64,000 nucleotides of DNA from Citrobacter sp. Res13-Sevr-PEB04-36 (GTDB lineage: Bacteria; Pseudomonadota; Gammaproteobacteria; Enterobacterales; Enterobacteriaceae), in contig NZ_JADABY010000065.1 of assembly GCF_015672735.1 (NCBI RefSeq), positions 1 to 64,000 on the forward strand. Reading direction: 5' to 3'. Position numbers and translations under genes: made by a program. Numbering within the stretch: position 1 is the stretch's first letter; every line of letters begins with the position of its first letter. The notes beneath the pieces were generated by a model that did not search any database, was not told the DNA's origin, and saw only the letters and a program-made list of their open reading frames with translations. Of this stretch, positions 21,034-31,203 are shown piece after piece.

Positions 21034-21357
21034 GACATTCCTCCAGATTGTTGTTATTTCATCCCCGCCCGTAATCAGATGCTTCATCTGAGTCAAACGG
21101 GTTATGAACGCGTTTCCACTGCTCCTTTATAGGTACAATAGTATAGTCTCAGGGAGTGGCGGGAAATTTGACGTGTTCGATTTTTTTAGCGTATCGCAGG
21201 GGTGAATTATCATTGATTTTGATTAATTTAATTACTAAACCACCCAATGTTGCTTTTTTTAGCTACAAGTCCGTGTTTGTTATTCCCTCCTGAAATTTGT
21301 CTCGCTAACGCGTTACGAGTAGACTTCGTGCCCTTGTCTTAAATCGGAGAAACAACC
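21034..21357. other. frdA-epmA divergent intergenic region
   Basis: A 324-base gene-free region between divergent frdA and epmA. It holds the frd promoter with an FNR-like site (21134-21181). The remainder towards epmA is AT-rich (21182-21300) and should contain the epmA promoter, but no single element there is convincing. Confidence 0.6.
21140..21181 (-). promoter_or_regulatory. FNR-dependent promoter of frdABCD
   Basis: On the minus strand the inverted motif ATCGA-ACAC-GTCAA (21168-21181) resembles the FNR consensus TTGAT-N4-ATCAA and matches the position and type of the E. coli frd site. A -10 element TATACT lies at 21140-21145. Assuming a start 7 bases after it, the FNR centre falls at about -41.5, the class II activating distance. 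Confidence 0.7.
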
Positions 21358-22335
21358 ATGAGCGAAACGGCAACCTGGCAGCCGAGCGCGTCCATCCCCA
21401 ATCTGTTAAAACGTGCAGCAATTATAGCGGAAATCCGCCGCTTTTTTGCCGACCGTGGCGTGCTTGAGGTTGAGACACCTTGTATGAGTCAGGCGACGGT
21501 TACCGATATTCATCTGTTCCCGTTCGAAACACGTTTCGTTGGCCCTGGCCATTCTCAGGGTATGAACCTCTATTTAATGACCAGCCCGGAATACCATATG
21601 AAGCGCCTGCTGGTGGCAGGGTGTGGCCCGGTATACCAGTTGTGCCGTAGCTTTCGTAACGAAGAGATGGGGCGTCATCATAACCCTGAGTTCACTATGC
21701 TCGAGTGGTACCGTCCTCATTACGATATGTATCGTCTGATGAATGAAGTGGACGATTTGCTCCAGCAAGTGCTGGACTGCTCACCGGCAGAAAGCCTCTC
21801 TTATCAGCAAGCCTTCCAGCGTCATCTGGAAATCGACCCGCTGTCAGCGGATAAAACACAGTTGCGCGAAGCGGCAGCTAAGCTGGATCTTAGCAATATC
21901 GCGGATACCGAAGAAGACCGGGATACCTTGCTGCAACTGCTGTTTGCGATGGGCGTTGAGCCGCACATTGGGAAAGATAAACCGACGTTTGTGTATCATT
22001 TCCCGGCCAGCCAGGCATCGCTGGCGCAAATCAGTACTGAAGATCACCGCGTGGCTGAACGTTTTGAGGTTTACTACAAAGGTATTGAACTGGCGAATGG
22101 ATTCCATGAGCTGACCGACGCACGGGAGCAACAGCAGCGCTTCGAACAGGATAACCGTAAACGTGCCGCCCGCGGCCTACCGCAGCAGCCTATTGATAAC
22201 AACCTGCTTGAAGCGCTAAAAGTCGGGATGCCGGATTGCTCAGGTGTTGCATTGGGTGTTGATCGCCTGGTTATGCTGGCGCTGGGTGCCGATAGCCTGG
22301 CCGATGTCATCGCCTTTACCGTCGATCGTGCGTAA
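21358..22335 (+). CDS. epmA: EF-P--(R)-beta-lysine ligase EpmA
   Basis: EpmA (PoxA/GenX/YjeA) activates (R)-beta-lysine with ATP and ligates it to Lys34 of EF-P. It has 325 residues, as in E. coli: a class II lysyl-tRNA synthetase catalytic core without the anticodon-binding domain. Class II motif 2 is [21 protein letters not shown] (stated as a description; FRNE at about residues 100-103). Motif 3 is [15 protein letters not shown] near 296-310. It completes the EF-P modification set with epmB. Confidence 0.96.
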   Translation: MSETATWQPSASIPNLLKRAAIIAEIRRFFADRGVLEVETPCMSQATVTDIHLFPFETRFVGPGHSQGMNLYLMTSPEYHMKRLLVAGCGPVYQLCRSFRNEEMGRHHNPEFTMLEWYRPHYDMYRLMNEVDDLLQQVLDCSPAESLSYQQAFQRHLEIDPLSADKTQLREAAAKLDLSNIADTEEDRDTLLQLLFAMGVEPHIGKDKPTFVYHFPASQASLAQISTEDHRVAERFEVYYKGIELANGFHELTDAREQQQRFEQDNRKRAARGLPQQPIDNNLLEALKVGMPDCSGVALGVDRLVMLALGADSLADVIAFTVDRA

Positions 22336-22352
22336 CATACGTTTCCACAATG

Positions 22353-22391
22353 CAAAGTGGTGTATAGCCACCACTTTGTAGCATCTTTTTT
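22353..22391 (+). terminator. Terminator of epmA
   Basis: A perfect 10-bp stem (22353-22362 with 22369-22378, loop TATAGC) is followed by TAGCATCTTTTTT. It starts 18 bases after the epmA stop codon. Confidence 0.75.
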
Positions 22392-22547
22392 CATTTCCCC
22401 TCTAATAGCCACAATTTAACTCTGGAATTTTGTTAGCATTCAGGTATCAATCCTGTGTTGATTTTCATATTGCTGATCTCTGCAAGGGGGCAGTATTCAC
22501 CGGTGAGTGGTGTTTGATAAACACTCTCCAGAGTAAGGGATAGTTTA

Positions 22548-24050
22548 ATGACCCAAACAATAAAGAAGATGAGCCTGACCGGTCTCATCCTGATGATATT
22601 TACGTCAGTTTTTGGATTTGCTAATAGCCCCTCGGCTTTCTATTTAATGGGATACAGTGCCATTCCATGGTATGTATTTTCTGCATTATTATTCTTTATT
22701 CCATTCGCCTTAATGATGGCTGAAATGGGTTCCGCCTATCGCAAAGAGGAGGGTGGGATCTATTCGTGGATGAATAATAGCGTTGGGCCGCGCTATGCGT
22801 TTATTGGCACCTTTATGTGGTTCTCTTCCTACGTTATCTGGATGGTGAGCACAGCGGCGAAAGTCTGGGTGCCTTTTTCCACCTTCATGTTTGGCGCGGA
22901 TATGACGCAGACCTGGCGTATCGCGGGGCTTGAGCCCACGCAGGTCGTCGGACTGCTCGCCGTAGGCTGGATGGTGCTGGTGACCGGTGTGGCATCACGA
23001 GGTATTAATAAGATTGCTCGTATTACGGCAGTTGGTGGAATTGCCGTTATGTGTCTTAATTTAGTTTTGTTGTTAGTGAGTGTCGCTATTTTGTTATTAA
23101 CTGGTGGCCACTTTGCTCAGGATATTAATTTTATCTCTTCACCGAATCCGGGATATCAGTCCGGTCTGGCCATGCTGTCATTTGTGGTGTTTGCTATTTT
23201 TGCTTATGGTGGAATTGAAGCCGTGGGTGGACTGGTTGATAAAACAGATAAACCCGAAAAGAACTTCGCTAAAGGCATTGTCTTTGCCGCGATTGTGATT
23301 TCAGTGGGGTATTCGCTGGCCATCTTTTTATGGGGCGTGAGTACCAACTGGCAGGATGTATTAAGTAATAGTTCGGTGAACCTGGGGAATATTACTTATA
23401 TTCTGATGAAAAGCTTGGGGATGACGCTGGGCCATGCGCTGCATCTTTCTCCTGAGGCGGCTATAACCACGGGCGTCTGGTTTGCGCGTATTACCGGACT
23501 GTCTATGTTCCTCGCTTACACCGGGGCATTCTTTACGCTCAGCTACTCGCCGCTGAAAGCGATTATTCAGGGAACGCCAAAAGCACTGTGGCCTGCGCCG
23601 ATGACCAGGCTGAACGCTATGGGGATGCCGACGACGGCAATGTGGATGCAGTGTCTGCTAGTGAGCCTGTTTATTCTGCTGGTGTCGTTTGGCGGCGATA
23701 CGGCCTCGGCGTTCTATAACAAGCTGACGCTGATGGCGAACGTCTCGATGACGCTGCCGTATCTGTTCCTCGCGCTGGCGTTCCCCTTCTTTAAATCTCG
23801 TGTCGGCCTGGAAAGACCGTTTGTGATATTTAAAACTCGAGCCGCAACGCTGCTGGCAACGAGTGTTGTGGTGCTGGTGGTGACGTTTGCTAACGTGTTT
23901 ACCATCATCCAGCCGGTGATTGAAGCAGGCGACTGGAACAGTGCACTGTGGATGACCGGCGGCCCGATCTTCTTCTCGCTACTGGCGATGGCGATTTATC
24001 AGAACTACAGCCGTCGTATGGGTAATAAGCCTGAATGGGCGGTTGAGTAA
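22548..24050 (+). CDS. yjeM: Amino-acid permease YjeM
   Basis: A 500-residue inner-membrane transporter of the APC superfamily, closest in type to the glutamate:GABA antiporter group; E. coli YjeM has the same length. About 12-13 hydrophobic segments are visible. The helix-1 region LILMIFTSVFGFANSPSAFYLMG (residues 14-36 by position) and the EMGSAYRKEEGGIYSWMN loop at about 63-80 are family-typical. Substrate is not established. It is convergent with mscM. Confidence 0.9.
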   Translation: MTQTIKKMSLTGLILMIFTSVFGFANSPSAFYLMGYSAIPWYVFSALLFFIPFALMMAEMGSAYRKEEGGIYSWMNNSVGPRYAFIGTFMWFSSYVIWMVSTAAKVWVPFSTFMFGADMTQTWRIAGLEPTQVVGLLAVGWMVLVTGVASRGINKIARITAVGGIAVMCLNLVLLLVSVAILLLTGGHFAQDINFISSPNPGYQSGLAMLSFVVFAIFAYGGIEAVGGLVDKTDKPEKNFAKGIVFAAIVISVGYSLAIFLWGVSTNWQDVLSNSSVNLGNITYILMKSLGMTLGHALHLSPEAAITTGVWFARITGLSMFLAYTGAFFTLSYSPLKAIIQGTPKALWPAPMTRLNAMGMPTTAMWMQCLLVSLFILLVSFGGDTASAFYNKLTLMANVSMTLPYLFLALAFPFFKSRVGLERPFVIFKTRAATLLATSVVVLVVTFANVFTIIQPVIEAGDWNSALWMTGGPIFFSLLAMAIYQNYSRRMGNKPEWAVE

Positions 24051-24057
24051 CTTGTTG

Positions 24058-24089
24058 GCAGGATAAGGTGCTAATGCGCCTTATCCTGC
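24058..24089. repeat. REP-like inverted repeat between yjeM and mscM
   Basis: GCAGGATAAGG and CCTTATCCTGC form an 11-bp inverted repeat in the 49-base gap between two converging genes. It may act as a bidirectional 3'-end structure. Confidence 0.7.
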
Positions 24090-24099
24090 ACGATTAAGC

Positions 24100-27000
24100 T
24101 TATAAACTTCCTGCCGGGCGCTTACCTCTGCCCGCAGAACTTAACGTTCTCCCCGTTTGCTTACCGCCGAGGCTCTCCAGACGCATCTGGAACGGTGGGA
24201 ACGGCATATCGATACCGTGTTCGCGGAAGCCAGCCAGAATCAGTTGGTGGATCTCGTGGCGCAGCGGCATACGGTGTCCCATCTCGGCGGCATAGATACG
24301 CAGCTCAAAAATTTGAATCCCCTGCTGAAGATCAACCAGGAAGACTTCCGGTGCCGGCGTGTCGATAACCAGTGAACAACGCTGAGCGGCAGTGAGCAGG
24401 ATTTGCGTGACCTCTTCGCTGTTGGCCTCTGATGGTGCTGGAATGGTCAATACCACACGAGTCACTGAGTCGGATAACGACCAGTTGATAAACTGCTCGG
24501 TGATAAACGCCTTGTTGGGCACGATGATCTCTTTACGGTCCCAGTCGCTGATGGTGGTGGCGCGGGTGTTAATCTTGGTCACGCTACCGGTAAGATCGCG
24601 AATGGTTACCGTGTCGCCAATACGGATTGGTTTTTCAAACAGGATGATCAGGCCGGATATAAAGTTGGCGAAGATTTCCTGTAAACCAAAGCCCAAGCCA
24701 ACACCGAGAGCAGCAACCAGCCACTGCAGTTTCGACCACTCAATACCAATCATTGAGAAGCCCACCAGGCCACCAATTAGCATCAGCAGATACTTGGTTA
24801 TGGTGGTGATGGCGTAACCGGTACCGGGTGTTAAATCCAGGTGCTGCAATAATGCCAGTTCCAGTAACGCAGGCAGGTTGCGCACCAGTTGGGTGGTGAT
24901 GATAAACACCAGAATGGCAATCAGCACTGCGCCCAGCGTAATTGGTTCTAAGCTTTCTACACCCTGCACCGTGGAGGTTACATCCCATAGTGAGATATTT
25001 TCCAGAAAGCCAAAAGCGGAATGAATTTCTGACCACAGCACGATGACCGACAGCAGGGCGATGAGCATCAGGATAGAACGTACCAGACGCAGCGACTGTG
25101 TGCTGATCGCATCAAGATCGACTTCACTTTCATCGACATCAATCGCCCCTTCAAGGCTTGTTGAGTGCGCCGGTTCTTCTTCACCACGCGCACGTTGCGC
25201 CAGCATTTCTGCGCGCCGGTGTTTGGCGCGGTCAAAGGCCAGACGACGACGCTGGATCAGCATCCAGCGACGGATGACGTGGTAAACCACCAGCAACAAG
25301 AACCAGATCGCAACGGACGTCTCCAGGCGGGCCAGCAATGCCTGCGCCGTGGCCAGGTATCCGACAGCAGCTGCAAGAATGGCAACCAACGGGGCGCCCA
25401 TCAGCATGTTCCACAGCATGCTGTTGACCATGTTGTCGCCGTTGCCCTCTTTGTCGAGGTACAGCGGGATCCCGGCGCGTTTCAGGCTCAGGGTGACGAT
25501 GGCCAGTGCGCCACAGATCAACATAAAGCACAGACGCCCCAGTGAGGCGGAGAATTCCCGGTCATTGAGATTATCAAACATGATAACCGCCATGATCAGC
25601 GGAACAATCAGCCCGATGCTCATCAGATAATAGTGCATGGCCTTCGCGACGCGGTTGCGCGGCCAGCCAAAGTGCGCGATGAACAGACCGTTAGGCCGCG
25701 CAAAGGTGGCGCAAATCATCACCGCCCACAGCATAGGCACCGTGGCGGTCACACCATCGCCGATAGCGACGGCCAGCGGATAGGGCCAGGCTTCCTGCAG
25801 GCCGTAACCCAGCGTCGCCCACAGCACCGGCAGCGGCGAGGCGACGAGGATTGACCAGAACACCGTGCGTATCGTCAGCCAGAAGTGGTCTTGTGTGACT
25901 TTGCCGACCCGCGCAGACGATCGCTCAAGAAAGCGGGTGAAGTGCTTACGCGAATAGAGGCTAAAACCTACCAGCACCAGCGCGCCAAACAACGGCAGCA
26001 GCGTGGCTTTGCTGGTGAGCATCATGAGGCTGGCTTTACCGAGCTGGTTGAACGTATCTAATGAGATCAGACGACGCAGGTCCTGAACCAAATCGACCGG
26101 CCAGGAGAGTGAGATCGGGCTGACGTCAGAGGTCCAGAACAGATAGCGGTGCGTGGCTTCGTTAACCTCTTTTAATGCATCTTCCAGCTGACTATTGGAA
26201 ACTTTCAGCTTGGTTAACTCGAGTATCAGCGTATCGCCGCCCTGTAGCAGGGAATTTAACAGCTCACGCTGGGTACGCAGTTGGGCATTGAGAATGCGGG
26301 TCTGTTCAGCGGTCAGCGGCTGTCCATCTGCCTGATGGATCTGGCGTAGCTGTGGCTGTTTGTTGAGGAGATCCTCATAGCGCATACGGTGTACGCGAAG
26401 CTGCGCCATTTCGGTATCGAGCTGTTGGGGCTTAGGCATTTCAGGCAGACGGGAAACTTGCGCCCGCAGGGCTTCGCCTAACATATTCGACGCCCCCAGC
26501 CACTGTGACTGCTCTCTCAGGGTGTTCAATGCCTGACGTACCTGCAACGTTTGACCGGTGGCCTGACGCTGTTGAGACGCCACCAGGTCCATACGTTGTG
26601 CCTGCTGGTTTAAAGCTTGTGACAGTTCGCGGTTGACCTTGAACTGGTCGACAATACCTTCCGGCAGTCCCGCACTGTTTTCTGCCAGCAGCTCGGTGCT
26701 TTCCAGCGCCCGCTCCGCTTCACGTTGCCGCTGGCTGTTGAGCTGATTACGCAATGCTTGCAGGTAAGTATCGAGCTGCTGGCTCTGTTTTTCAGCCAGT
26801 TCGGAGCGCATCCGTGCCAGTTCCTGACGGTTGTTGGCGGAAAGTTGTGCCAGCTCCAGCTCATCAACCAGCGCTTTGAGCCTGGCGGATTCAGCCTGCA
26901 ACGACTGATTGAGCGGCGTATTGCTGCTGGCTGCGCCAAGGCGTCGTTCAATCTCATTTAACTGACGGCGGGCATCGGTTTGTTGTTGGGGAAGCTGGTT

Positions 27001-27414
27001 TAATGAATCGGCGATTTCGCGGGCGCGATCTTGCTCCTGCTGGGCCTGACGGCTTTTTTCCAGCAACTGGCTGCTGACCTGGAGGATCTCCTGGTTTAAG
27101 GCGTCAGTTGAGAGATCGGTTGGGATGTTACGCGGTTCATCACGCAGGTTGGTAAGCTGTGCGCGTAGCGTCGCAGACAGCTTGGGGAAGTTATCAATAA
27201 CCTGCTGATACTGCTCGGCACGCTCAAGGGAGCCTTTACGTTCCTCAAGGGCATTCAGCGCGGACTGGAGCGCCTCGACGGCTTCTGGCTGAGCGGGTTT
27301 TGCCGCTTTGGCCTGCTCCAGTTCCTGAGTGATTTGTTTGGTATCGGGGGCCGTCGCAGCGTACGCCCCCTGGCTGAGGCACCAGGCCATCAGAAAAGTG
27401 ATAATCAGGCGCAC
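24100..27414 (-). CDS. mscM: Miniconductance mechanosensitive channel MscM (YjeP/YbdG-type large MscS)
   Basis: MscM opens under membrane tension and releases solutes on osmotic downshock. It has 1104 residues (E. coli 1107). A signal peptide (about 1-19) precedes a long periplasmic Gln/Leu/Arg-rich coiled-coil region to about residue 460. A set of transmembrane helices follows, then the MscS pore and beta domain (GLQEIFANFISGLIILFEKPIRIGDTV region, near 900) and a C-terminal cytoplasmic domain. The 5' neighbour is psd, 17 bases upstream, so the two are probably one transcript (psd-mscM). Confidence 0.95.
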   Translation of the reverse strand: MRLIITFLMAWCLSQGAYAATAPDTKQITQELEQAKAAKPAQPEAVEALQSALNALEERKGSLERAEQYQQVIDNFPKLSATLRAQLTNLRDEPRNIPTDLSTDALNQEILQVSSQLLEKSRQAQQEQDRAREIADSLNQLPQQQTDARRQLNEIERRLGAASSNTPLNQSLQAESARLKALVDELELAQLSANNRQELARMRSELAEKQSQQLDTYLQALRNQLNSQRQREAERALESTELLAENSAGLPEGIVDQFKVNRELSQALNQQAQRMDLVASQQRQATGQTLQVRQALNTLREQSQWLGASNMLGEALRAQVSRLPEMPKPQQLDTEMAQLRVHRMRYEDLLNKQPQLRQIHQADGQPLTAEQTRILNAQLRTQRELLNSLLQGGDTLILELTKLKVSNSQLEDALKEVNEATHRYLFWTSDVSPISLSWPVDLVQDLRRLISLDTFNQLGKASLMMLTSKATLLPLFGALVLVGFSLYSRKHFTRFLERSSARVGKVTQDHFWLTIRTVFWSILVASPLPVLWATLGYGLQEAWPYPLAVAIGDGVTATVPMLWAVMICATFARPNGLFIAHFGWPRNRVAKAMHYYLMSIGLIVPLIMAVIMFDNLNDREFSASLGRLCFMLICGALAIVTLSLKRAGIPLYLDKEGNGDNMVNSMLWNMLMGAPLVAILAAAVGYLATAQALLARLETSVAIWFLLLVVYHVIRRWMLIQRRRLAFDRAKHRRAEMLAQRARGEEEPAHSTSLEGAIDVDESEVDLDAISTQSLRLVRSILMLIALLSVIVLWSEIHSAFGFLENISLWDVTSTVQGVESLEPITLGAVLIAILVFIITTQLVRNLPALLELALLQHLDLTPGTGYAITTITKYLLMLIGGLVGFSMIGIEWSKLQWLVAALGVGLGFGLQEIFANFISGLIILFEKPIRIGDTVTIRDLTGSVTKINTRATTISDWDRKEIIVPNKAFITEQFINWSLSDSVTRVVLTIPAPSEANSEEVTQILLTAAQRCSLVIDTPAPEVFLVDLQQGIQIFELRIYAAEMGHRMPLRHEIHQLILAGFREHGIDMPFPPFQMRLESLGGKQTGRTLSSAGRGKRPAGSL

Positions 27415-27431
27415 AGCAGCGATTCCTATGT

Positions 27432-28400
27432 TTAACTTTCGTCTTTTTTGTCGTCAACCAGCGGGCTGGCAGCGTGTTCTGAGTCGATCTCGTCTTGAGC
27501 AAGCGGGGCAGGTTCGGCCTCTGGCGTCACGAACGTTTCGGTAGAGATAGCCATCGGTTGACCGATTTTGGTAACTGAAAGGTCCTGCAACTGTTCGACC
27601 AGATTAACTTTGCCTGGCGCAAACAAGTTGATGACGGTTGAACCAAGCTTAAAGCGGCCCATTTCCTGACCTTTCAGCAGTGCGACTGAACCTTCGCTTT
27701 CACCTGCAGGCCATGTCCAACGCTTAATCACACCTTCACGCGGTGGCGTAATGGTGCCAGCCCAGACGGTTTCAATGCTACCGACGATGGTTGCACCGAC
27801 CAGAATCTGCACCATCGGGCCAAATTCAGTGTCAAACAGGCAAATAACGCGTTCGTTACGAGCAAACAGGTTGGGCACGTTTTGCGCGGTCAGGATGTTG
27901 ACCGAGAAGAGGTCGCCGGGCACGTACATCATCTCTCGCAGGATACCGTTACACGGCATATGTACGCGGTGGTAATCACGCGGTGAGAGGTATGTCGTGA
28001 CAAACGTACCATTACGGAACTTGTCCGCCATCTGGTAGTTACCTGCCAGCAGTGCTTCAAGGCTGTAGCTGTGCCCTTTGGCCTGTAACAGTTTGTCTTC
28101 TTCGATGTTGCCCAACTGGTTAATCACGCCGTCAGCCGGCATGACCAGAACATTCGGGTCGGTATTAATTGGGCGGGCATCGTCACGCAGCGGGCGCACG
28201 AAGAAGTCGTTGAAGGTGCGATAGCTGGCGGTATCCGGCTTCTGCGCCTCTGTCATATCGACCTTGTAATATTTCACGAACAGATCGATAACCAGTTTAG
28301 TTAGCCATCCTGCTCGTTTGCTTGCACCCCAACCCGCCAGGCGAGTGAGCCATAGTTTCGGCAGAATGTATTGTAGCGAAAGCTTAAATGAATTTAACAA
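27432..28400 (-). CDS. psd: Phosphatidylserine decarboxylase proenzyme
   Basis: Psd makes phosphatidylethanolamine at the inner membrane. It has 322 residues as in E. coli. The self-cleavage motif LGST is present near residues 251-254; cleavage between Gly and Ser yields the beta chain and the pyruvoyl-bearing alpha chain. Conserved [13 protein letters not shown] lies near 136-148. The last 30 residues are poorly conserved and acidic. It is followed by mscM. Confidence 0.97.
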   Translation of the reverse strand: MLNSFKLSLQYILPKLWLTRLAGWGASKRAGWLTKLVIDLFVKYYKVDMTEAQKPDTASYRTFNDFFVRPLRDDARPINTDPNVLVMPADGVINQLGNIEEDKLLQAKGHSYSLEALLAGNYQMADKFRNGTFVTTYLSPRDYHRVHMPCNGILREMMYVPGDLFSVNILTAQNVPNLFARNERVICLFDTEFGPMVQILVGATIVGSIETVWAGTITPPREGVIKRWTWPAGESEGSVALLKGQEMGRFKLGSTVINLFAPGKVNLVEQLQDLSVTKIGQPMAISTETFVTPEAEPAPLAQDEIDSEHAASPLVDDKKDES

Positions 28401-28492
28401 GGTAGCCTCCAGGCCATAATTTGTTCCCGATCCGGCATGCGGGCCGGATCCTGAAAAAAGGGGGAAGATTCTAGCGATGCTTAGCTTAGTTG

Positions 28493-29545
28493 TCAGTTGT
28501 CCGTATCAGAAAAGTTTTTACGCGTTTTTACCTGCGCCATGCTTTCAAGGATGCGGTGATAATTCTCAAACCGAGTTTCGGCGATAGCCCCTTTCTCTAC
28601 TGCTTCACGGATAGCGCAGCCTGGATCCGTATCATGTTTGCAGTCGCGATATTTACAATGACCTAAGTAGTCATGGAATTCGACAAACCCGTGGGTGATT
28701 TGTTCCGGCTCAAGATGCCATAGCCCAAACTCACGTACGCCGGGGGAGTCGATGACGTCACCGCCATGCGGGAAGTGGTACAGGCGAGAGGCCGTGGTGG
28801 TGTGTTGCCCAAGACCGGAGTTATCGGAGACATCGTTGGTCAGGATCTCTTTCTGCAGGCCGAGCAGGTTATTGAGCAGACTGGATTTACCCACGCCAGA
28901 TTGACCAGCAAAAATGCTGATACGATCGGTCAAGGCTTCTTCAAGTGGCTGCAAACCGTCTTTTTTATGGCTCGATACCATCAATACGCGATAGCCAATA
29001 TTGCGGTAGATATCCATCTGCTCGTTCACGAAAGCCATGCCTTCATCGTCGAGCAGATCGATTTTGTTGAGCACGACAATGGGCTCAACCTGCAATGTTT
29101 CGCAGGCAACCAGATATCGGTCGATAATATTGAGTGACAGCTCGGGTAAGATGGCTGAGACAATGACGATTTGGTCGATGTTGGCCGCAATGGGTTTTAC
29201 ACCGTCATAAAAGTCCGGGCGCGTAAGCACCGAAGTACGTTCATGTACCGCTTCAACGATCCCTTTAACGTTCACGCCTTCGGCTGCGGCTTTACCCGGT
29301 CGCCAGACCACGCGATCGCCGGTCACCAGCGAACGAATTGTGCGACGGATGTTGCAACGGTGGACATCTCCGTCGGCAGACTCCACGTCGGCATGCATGC
29401 CAAAACGGCTGATAACAATGCCTTCAGCGGTCTCGCCAAACAGGTTGTCGTCGTAGTCGGGCTTCTCCGTGGACGTTTTAAGACGACGCTGGTGATTGGC
29501 GTTCACGCGGCGCTGTTGGCCTTTGGAGAGTTTATTTTTACTCAA
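28493..29545 (-). CDS. rsgA: Small-subunit biogenesis GTPase RsgA
   Basis: RsgA is a circularly permuted GTPase that checks late maturation of the 30S subunit. It has 350 residues, as in E. coli. The permuted order is visible: NKIDL (G4) comes before [12 protein letters not shown] (G1) and DSPGVREFG (G3). The C-terminal zinc site is in [14 protein letters not shown]. The start is TTG ([12 protein letters not shown]), with CCAGGAG 9 bases upstream; ATG codons farther upstream are not preceded by a site and are rejected. It is divergent from orn. Confidence 0.95.
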   Translation of the reverse strand: MSKNKLSKGQQRRVNANHQRRLKTSTEKPDYDDNLFGETAEGIVISRFGMHADVESADGDVHRCNIRRTIRSLVTGDRVVWRPGKAAAEGVNVKGIVEAVHERTSVLTRPDFYDGVKPIAANIDQIVIVSAILPELSLNIIDRYLVACETLQVEPIVVLNKIDLLDDEGMAFVNEQMDIYRNIGYRVLMVSSHKKDGLQPLEEALTDRISIFAGQSGVGKSSLLNNLLGLQKEILTNDVSDNSGLGQHTTTASRLYHFPHGGDVIDSPGVREFGLWHLEPEQITHGFVEFHDYLGHCKYRDCKHDTDPGCAIREAVEKGAIAETRFENYHRILESMAQVKTRKNFSDTDN

Positions 29546-29651
29546 TCGTACTGACTCCTGGTCGCCCATGATGGGCAAAACATTTATGATACACGCAATT
29601 TTAGATGAATATAGTCACACTGAATGTGACGTCTGAAGGGTGGAAAATAGC

Positions 29652-30197
29652 ATGAGTGGCAATGAAAACAACCTGATTTGGATCGATCTGGAGATGACTG
29701 GTCTGGATCCCGAGCGCGATCGCATTATTGAGATCGCGACGCTGGTGACTGACGCCAATCTGAATATTCTGGCTGAAGGACCGACGATTGCCGTCCACCA
29801 GTCCGACGCGCAGCTGGCGCTAATGGATGACTGGAACGTGCGCACGCATACCGGCAGTGGGCTGGTGGAGCGCGTGAAAGCGAGCACCATGGGCGATCGC
29901 GAAGCAGAGCTGGCGACGCTGGCATTTTTAAAAGAGTGGGTTCCGGCAGGTAAATCCCCGATTTGTGGCAACAGCATCGGCCAGGACCGTCGTTTCCTGT
30001 TTAAATACATGCCGGAACTGGAAGCATATTTCCATTATCGCTATCTGGACGTCAGCACGTTGAAAGAGCTGGCTCGTCGCTGGAAGCCGGAGATCCTCGA
30101 TGGCTTCACCAAGCAGGGGACACATCAGGCGATGGACGACATTCGTGAGTCCGTCGCTGAGCTGGCTTACTACCGTGAGCATTTTATTAAGCTTTGA
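29652..30197 (+). CDS. orn: Oligoribonuclease
   Basis: Orn is an essential DEDDh 3'-5' exoribonuclease that clears very short RNAs, including pGpG and other nanoRNAs. It has 181 residues, as in E. coli. The DEDD motifs are visible: [10 protein letters not shown] near residues 9-18, the [10 protein letters not shown] region near 106-115, and [11 protein letters not shown] near 158-168. The start [10 protein letters not shown] is preceded by GGGTGG; an upstream in-frame start adds four residues and is less likely. Confidence 0.96.
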   Translation: MSGNENNLIWIDLEMTGLDPERDRIIEIATLVTDANLNILAEGPTIAVHQSDAQLALMDDWNVRTHTGSGLVERVKASTMGDREAELATLAFLKEWVPAGKSPICGNSIGQDRRFLFKYMPELEAYFHYRYLDVSTLKELARRWKPEILDGFTKQGTHQAMDDIRESVAELAYYREHFIKL

Positions 30198-30206
30198 TTT
30201 TGTTCT

Positions 30207-30232
30207 CCGGTGGCTTGCGTCACCGGCTTTTT
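30207..30232 (+). terminator. Terminator of orn
   Basis: CCGGTG, 8-base loop, CACCGG, CTTTTT. It begins 10 bases after the orn stop codon. Confidence 0.85.
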
Positions 30233-30305
30233 GACGCTAAATTGTTCAGCTTGCTTGTAAAGTAATCACTTGAACGAGTTTTCAAAAAAATCGTATTCAA
30301 GGGGG

Positions 30306-30333
30306 TTGCAGCTAAACGAATTTCTCGTATAAT
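30306..30333 (+). promoter_or_regulatory. Promoter of the tRNA-Gly operon
   Basis: TTGCAG (-35) and TATAAT (-10), 16 bases apart, followed by a GC-rich discriminator GCGCCTCCCG. This is the standard form of a strong, stringently controlled stable-RNA promoter. An A-rich stretch upstream could be an UP element. The first tRNA begins about 54 bases after the expected start. Confidence 0.85.
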
Positions 30334-30393
30334 GCGCCTCCCGTAACGACAGAGATTTACGCGTTACGACAGCAACAAAAGCAGTACAGATTT

Positions 30394-30469
<76 letters not shown>

Positions 30470-30504
30470 AAATTTGAAAAGTGCTTTCTAAGCACAGACC
30501 ACCA

Positions 30505-30626
30505 ATCGCAGGATTTCGAATTGCGACTAGTCGGCAACTGAATGAGTCCTCGGGAACTTACTTGAGTAAGTGACTAAGGTGAATGAAGACAGCCAACGCA
30601 GTAGCGCTTCGAAAGACGAAGATTAA
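30505..30626. repeat. ERIC-like spacer repeat 1 in the tRNA-Gly operon
   Basis: The 157-base spacer between tRNA-Gly 1 and 2 contains an ERIC-type palindrome. The core is AACTTACTTGAGTAAGTGAC, flanked by ...GAGTCCTCGGG and AAGGTGAATGAAG..., then AGCCAACGCAG. It is diverged from the ERIC consensus, but the central inverted repeat is intact. It is nearly identical to the next spacer. Confidence 0.75.
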
Positions 30627-30702
<76 letters not shown>

Positions 30703-30737
30703 AAATTTGAAAAGTATCGCAAGATACGCACCACCAA

Positions 30738-30858
30738 TCGCAGGATTTCGAATTGCGACAAGGCGGCAACTGAATGAGTCCTCGGAAACTTACTTGAGTA
30801 AGTGACTAAGGTGAATGAAGGCAGCCAACGCAGTAGCGCTTCGAAATACGAAGATTAA
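30738..30858. repeat. ERIC-like spacer repeat 2 in the tRNA-Gly operon
   Basis: The 156-base spacer between tRNA-Gly 2 and 3 repeats spacer 1 with a handful of substitutions. These are clustered at its 5' end (after AAAAGT) and at the CGAAA-TACGAAGATT end. The tRNA + spacer unit is about 232-233 bases and is present twice, with a third tRNA at the end. Confidence 0.75.
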
Positions 30859-30934
<76 letters not shown>

Positions 30935-31203
30935 AATTCTTATCTCAATAAACATATCCACAACGAATAACCGCGTTGGGGCTGTTTTGTTTTGTCTTTG
31001 ACATACTCTTGTAAACAGACTTATCCACAGATCCAGGTAATATTCCTGGAATGCAAAAAACTTCGCCTGGTGAATAGTATCTTTGTAACCATTTGAATTT
31101 AATAAATTAATTATCATTTCAAATTGTTAAAGCGATCACTTGACGATTTTTTCCTTCTTGAATATCAATGTGTTTTTATTTTTATACACAAGCTGTGGAT
31201 GAC
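30935..31203. other. datA: datA-like DnaA-box cluster
   Basis: A 269-base AT-rich gap between tRNA-Gly 3 and queG. It holds four DnaA-type 9-mers: ATATCCACA at 30954-30962 (1 mismatch), TTATCCACA at 31021-31029 (perfect), TTATACACA at 31182-31190 (perfect to TTATNCACA), and TCATCCACA reversed at 31194-31202 (1 mismatch). A likely IHF site TATCAATGTGTTT lies at 31163-31175, one base off consensus. In E. coli the datA locus lies downstream of glyVXY with five DnaA boxes and an IHF site; it titrates DnaA and promotes DnaA-ATP hydrolysis. Confidence 0.82.
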
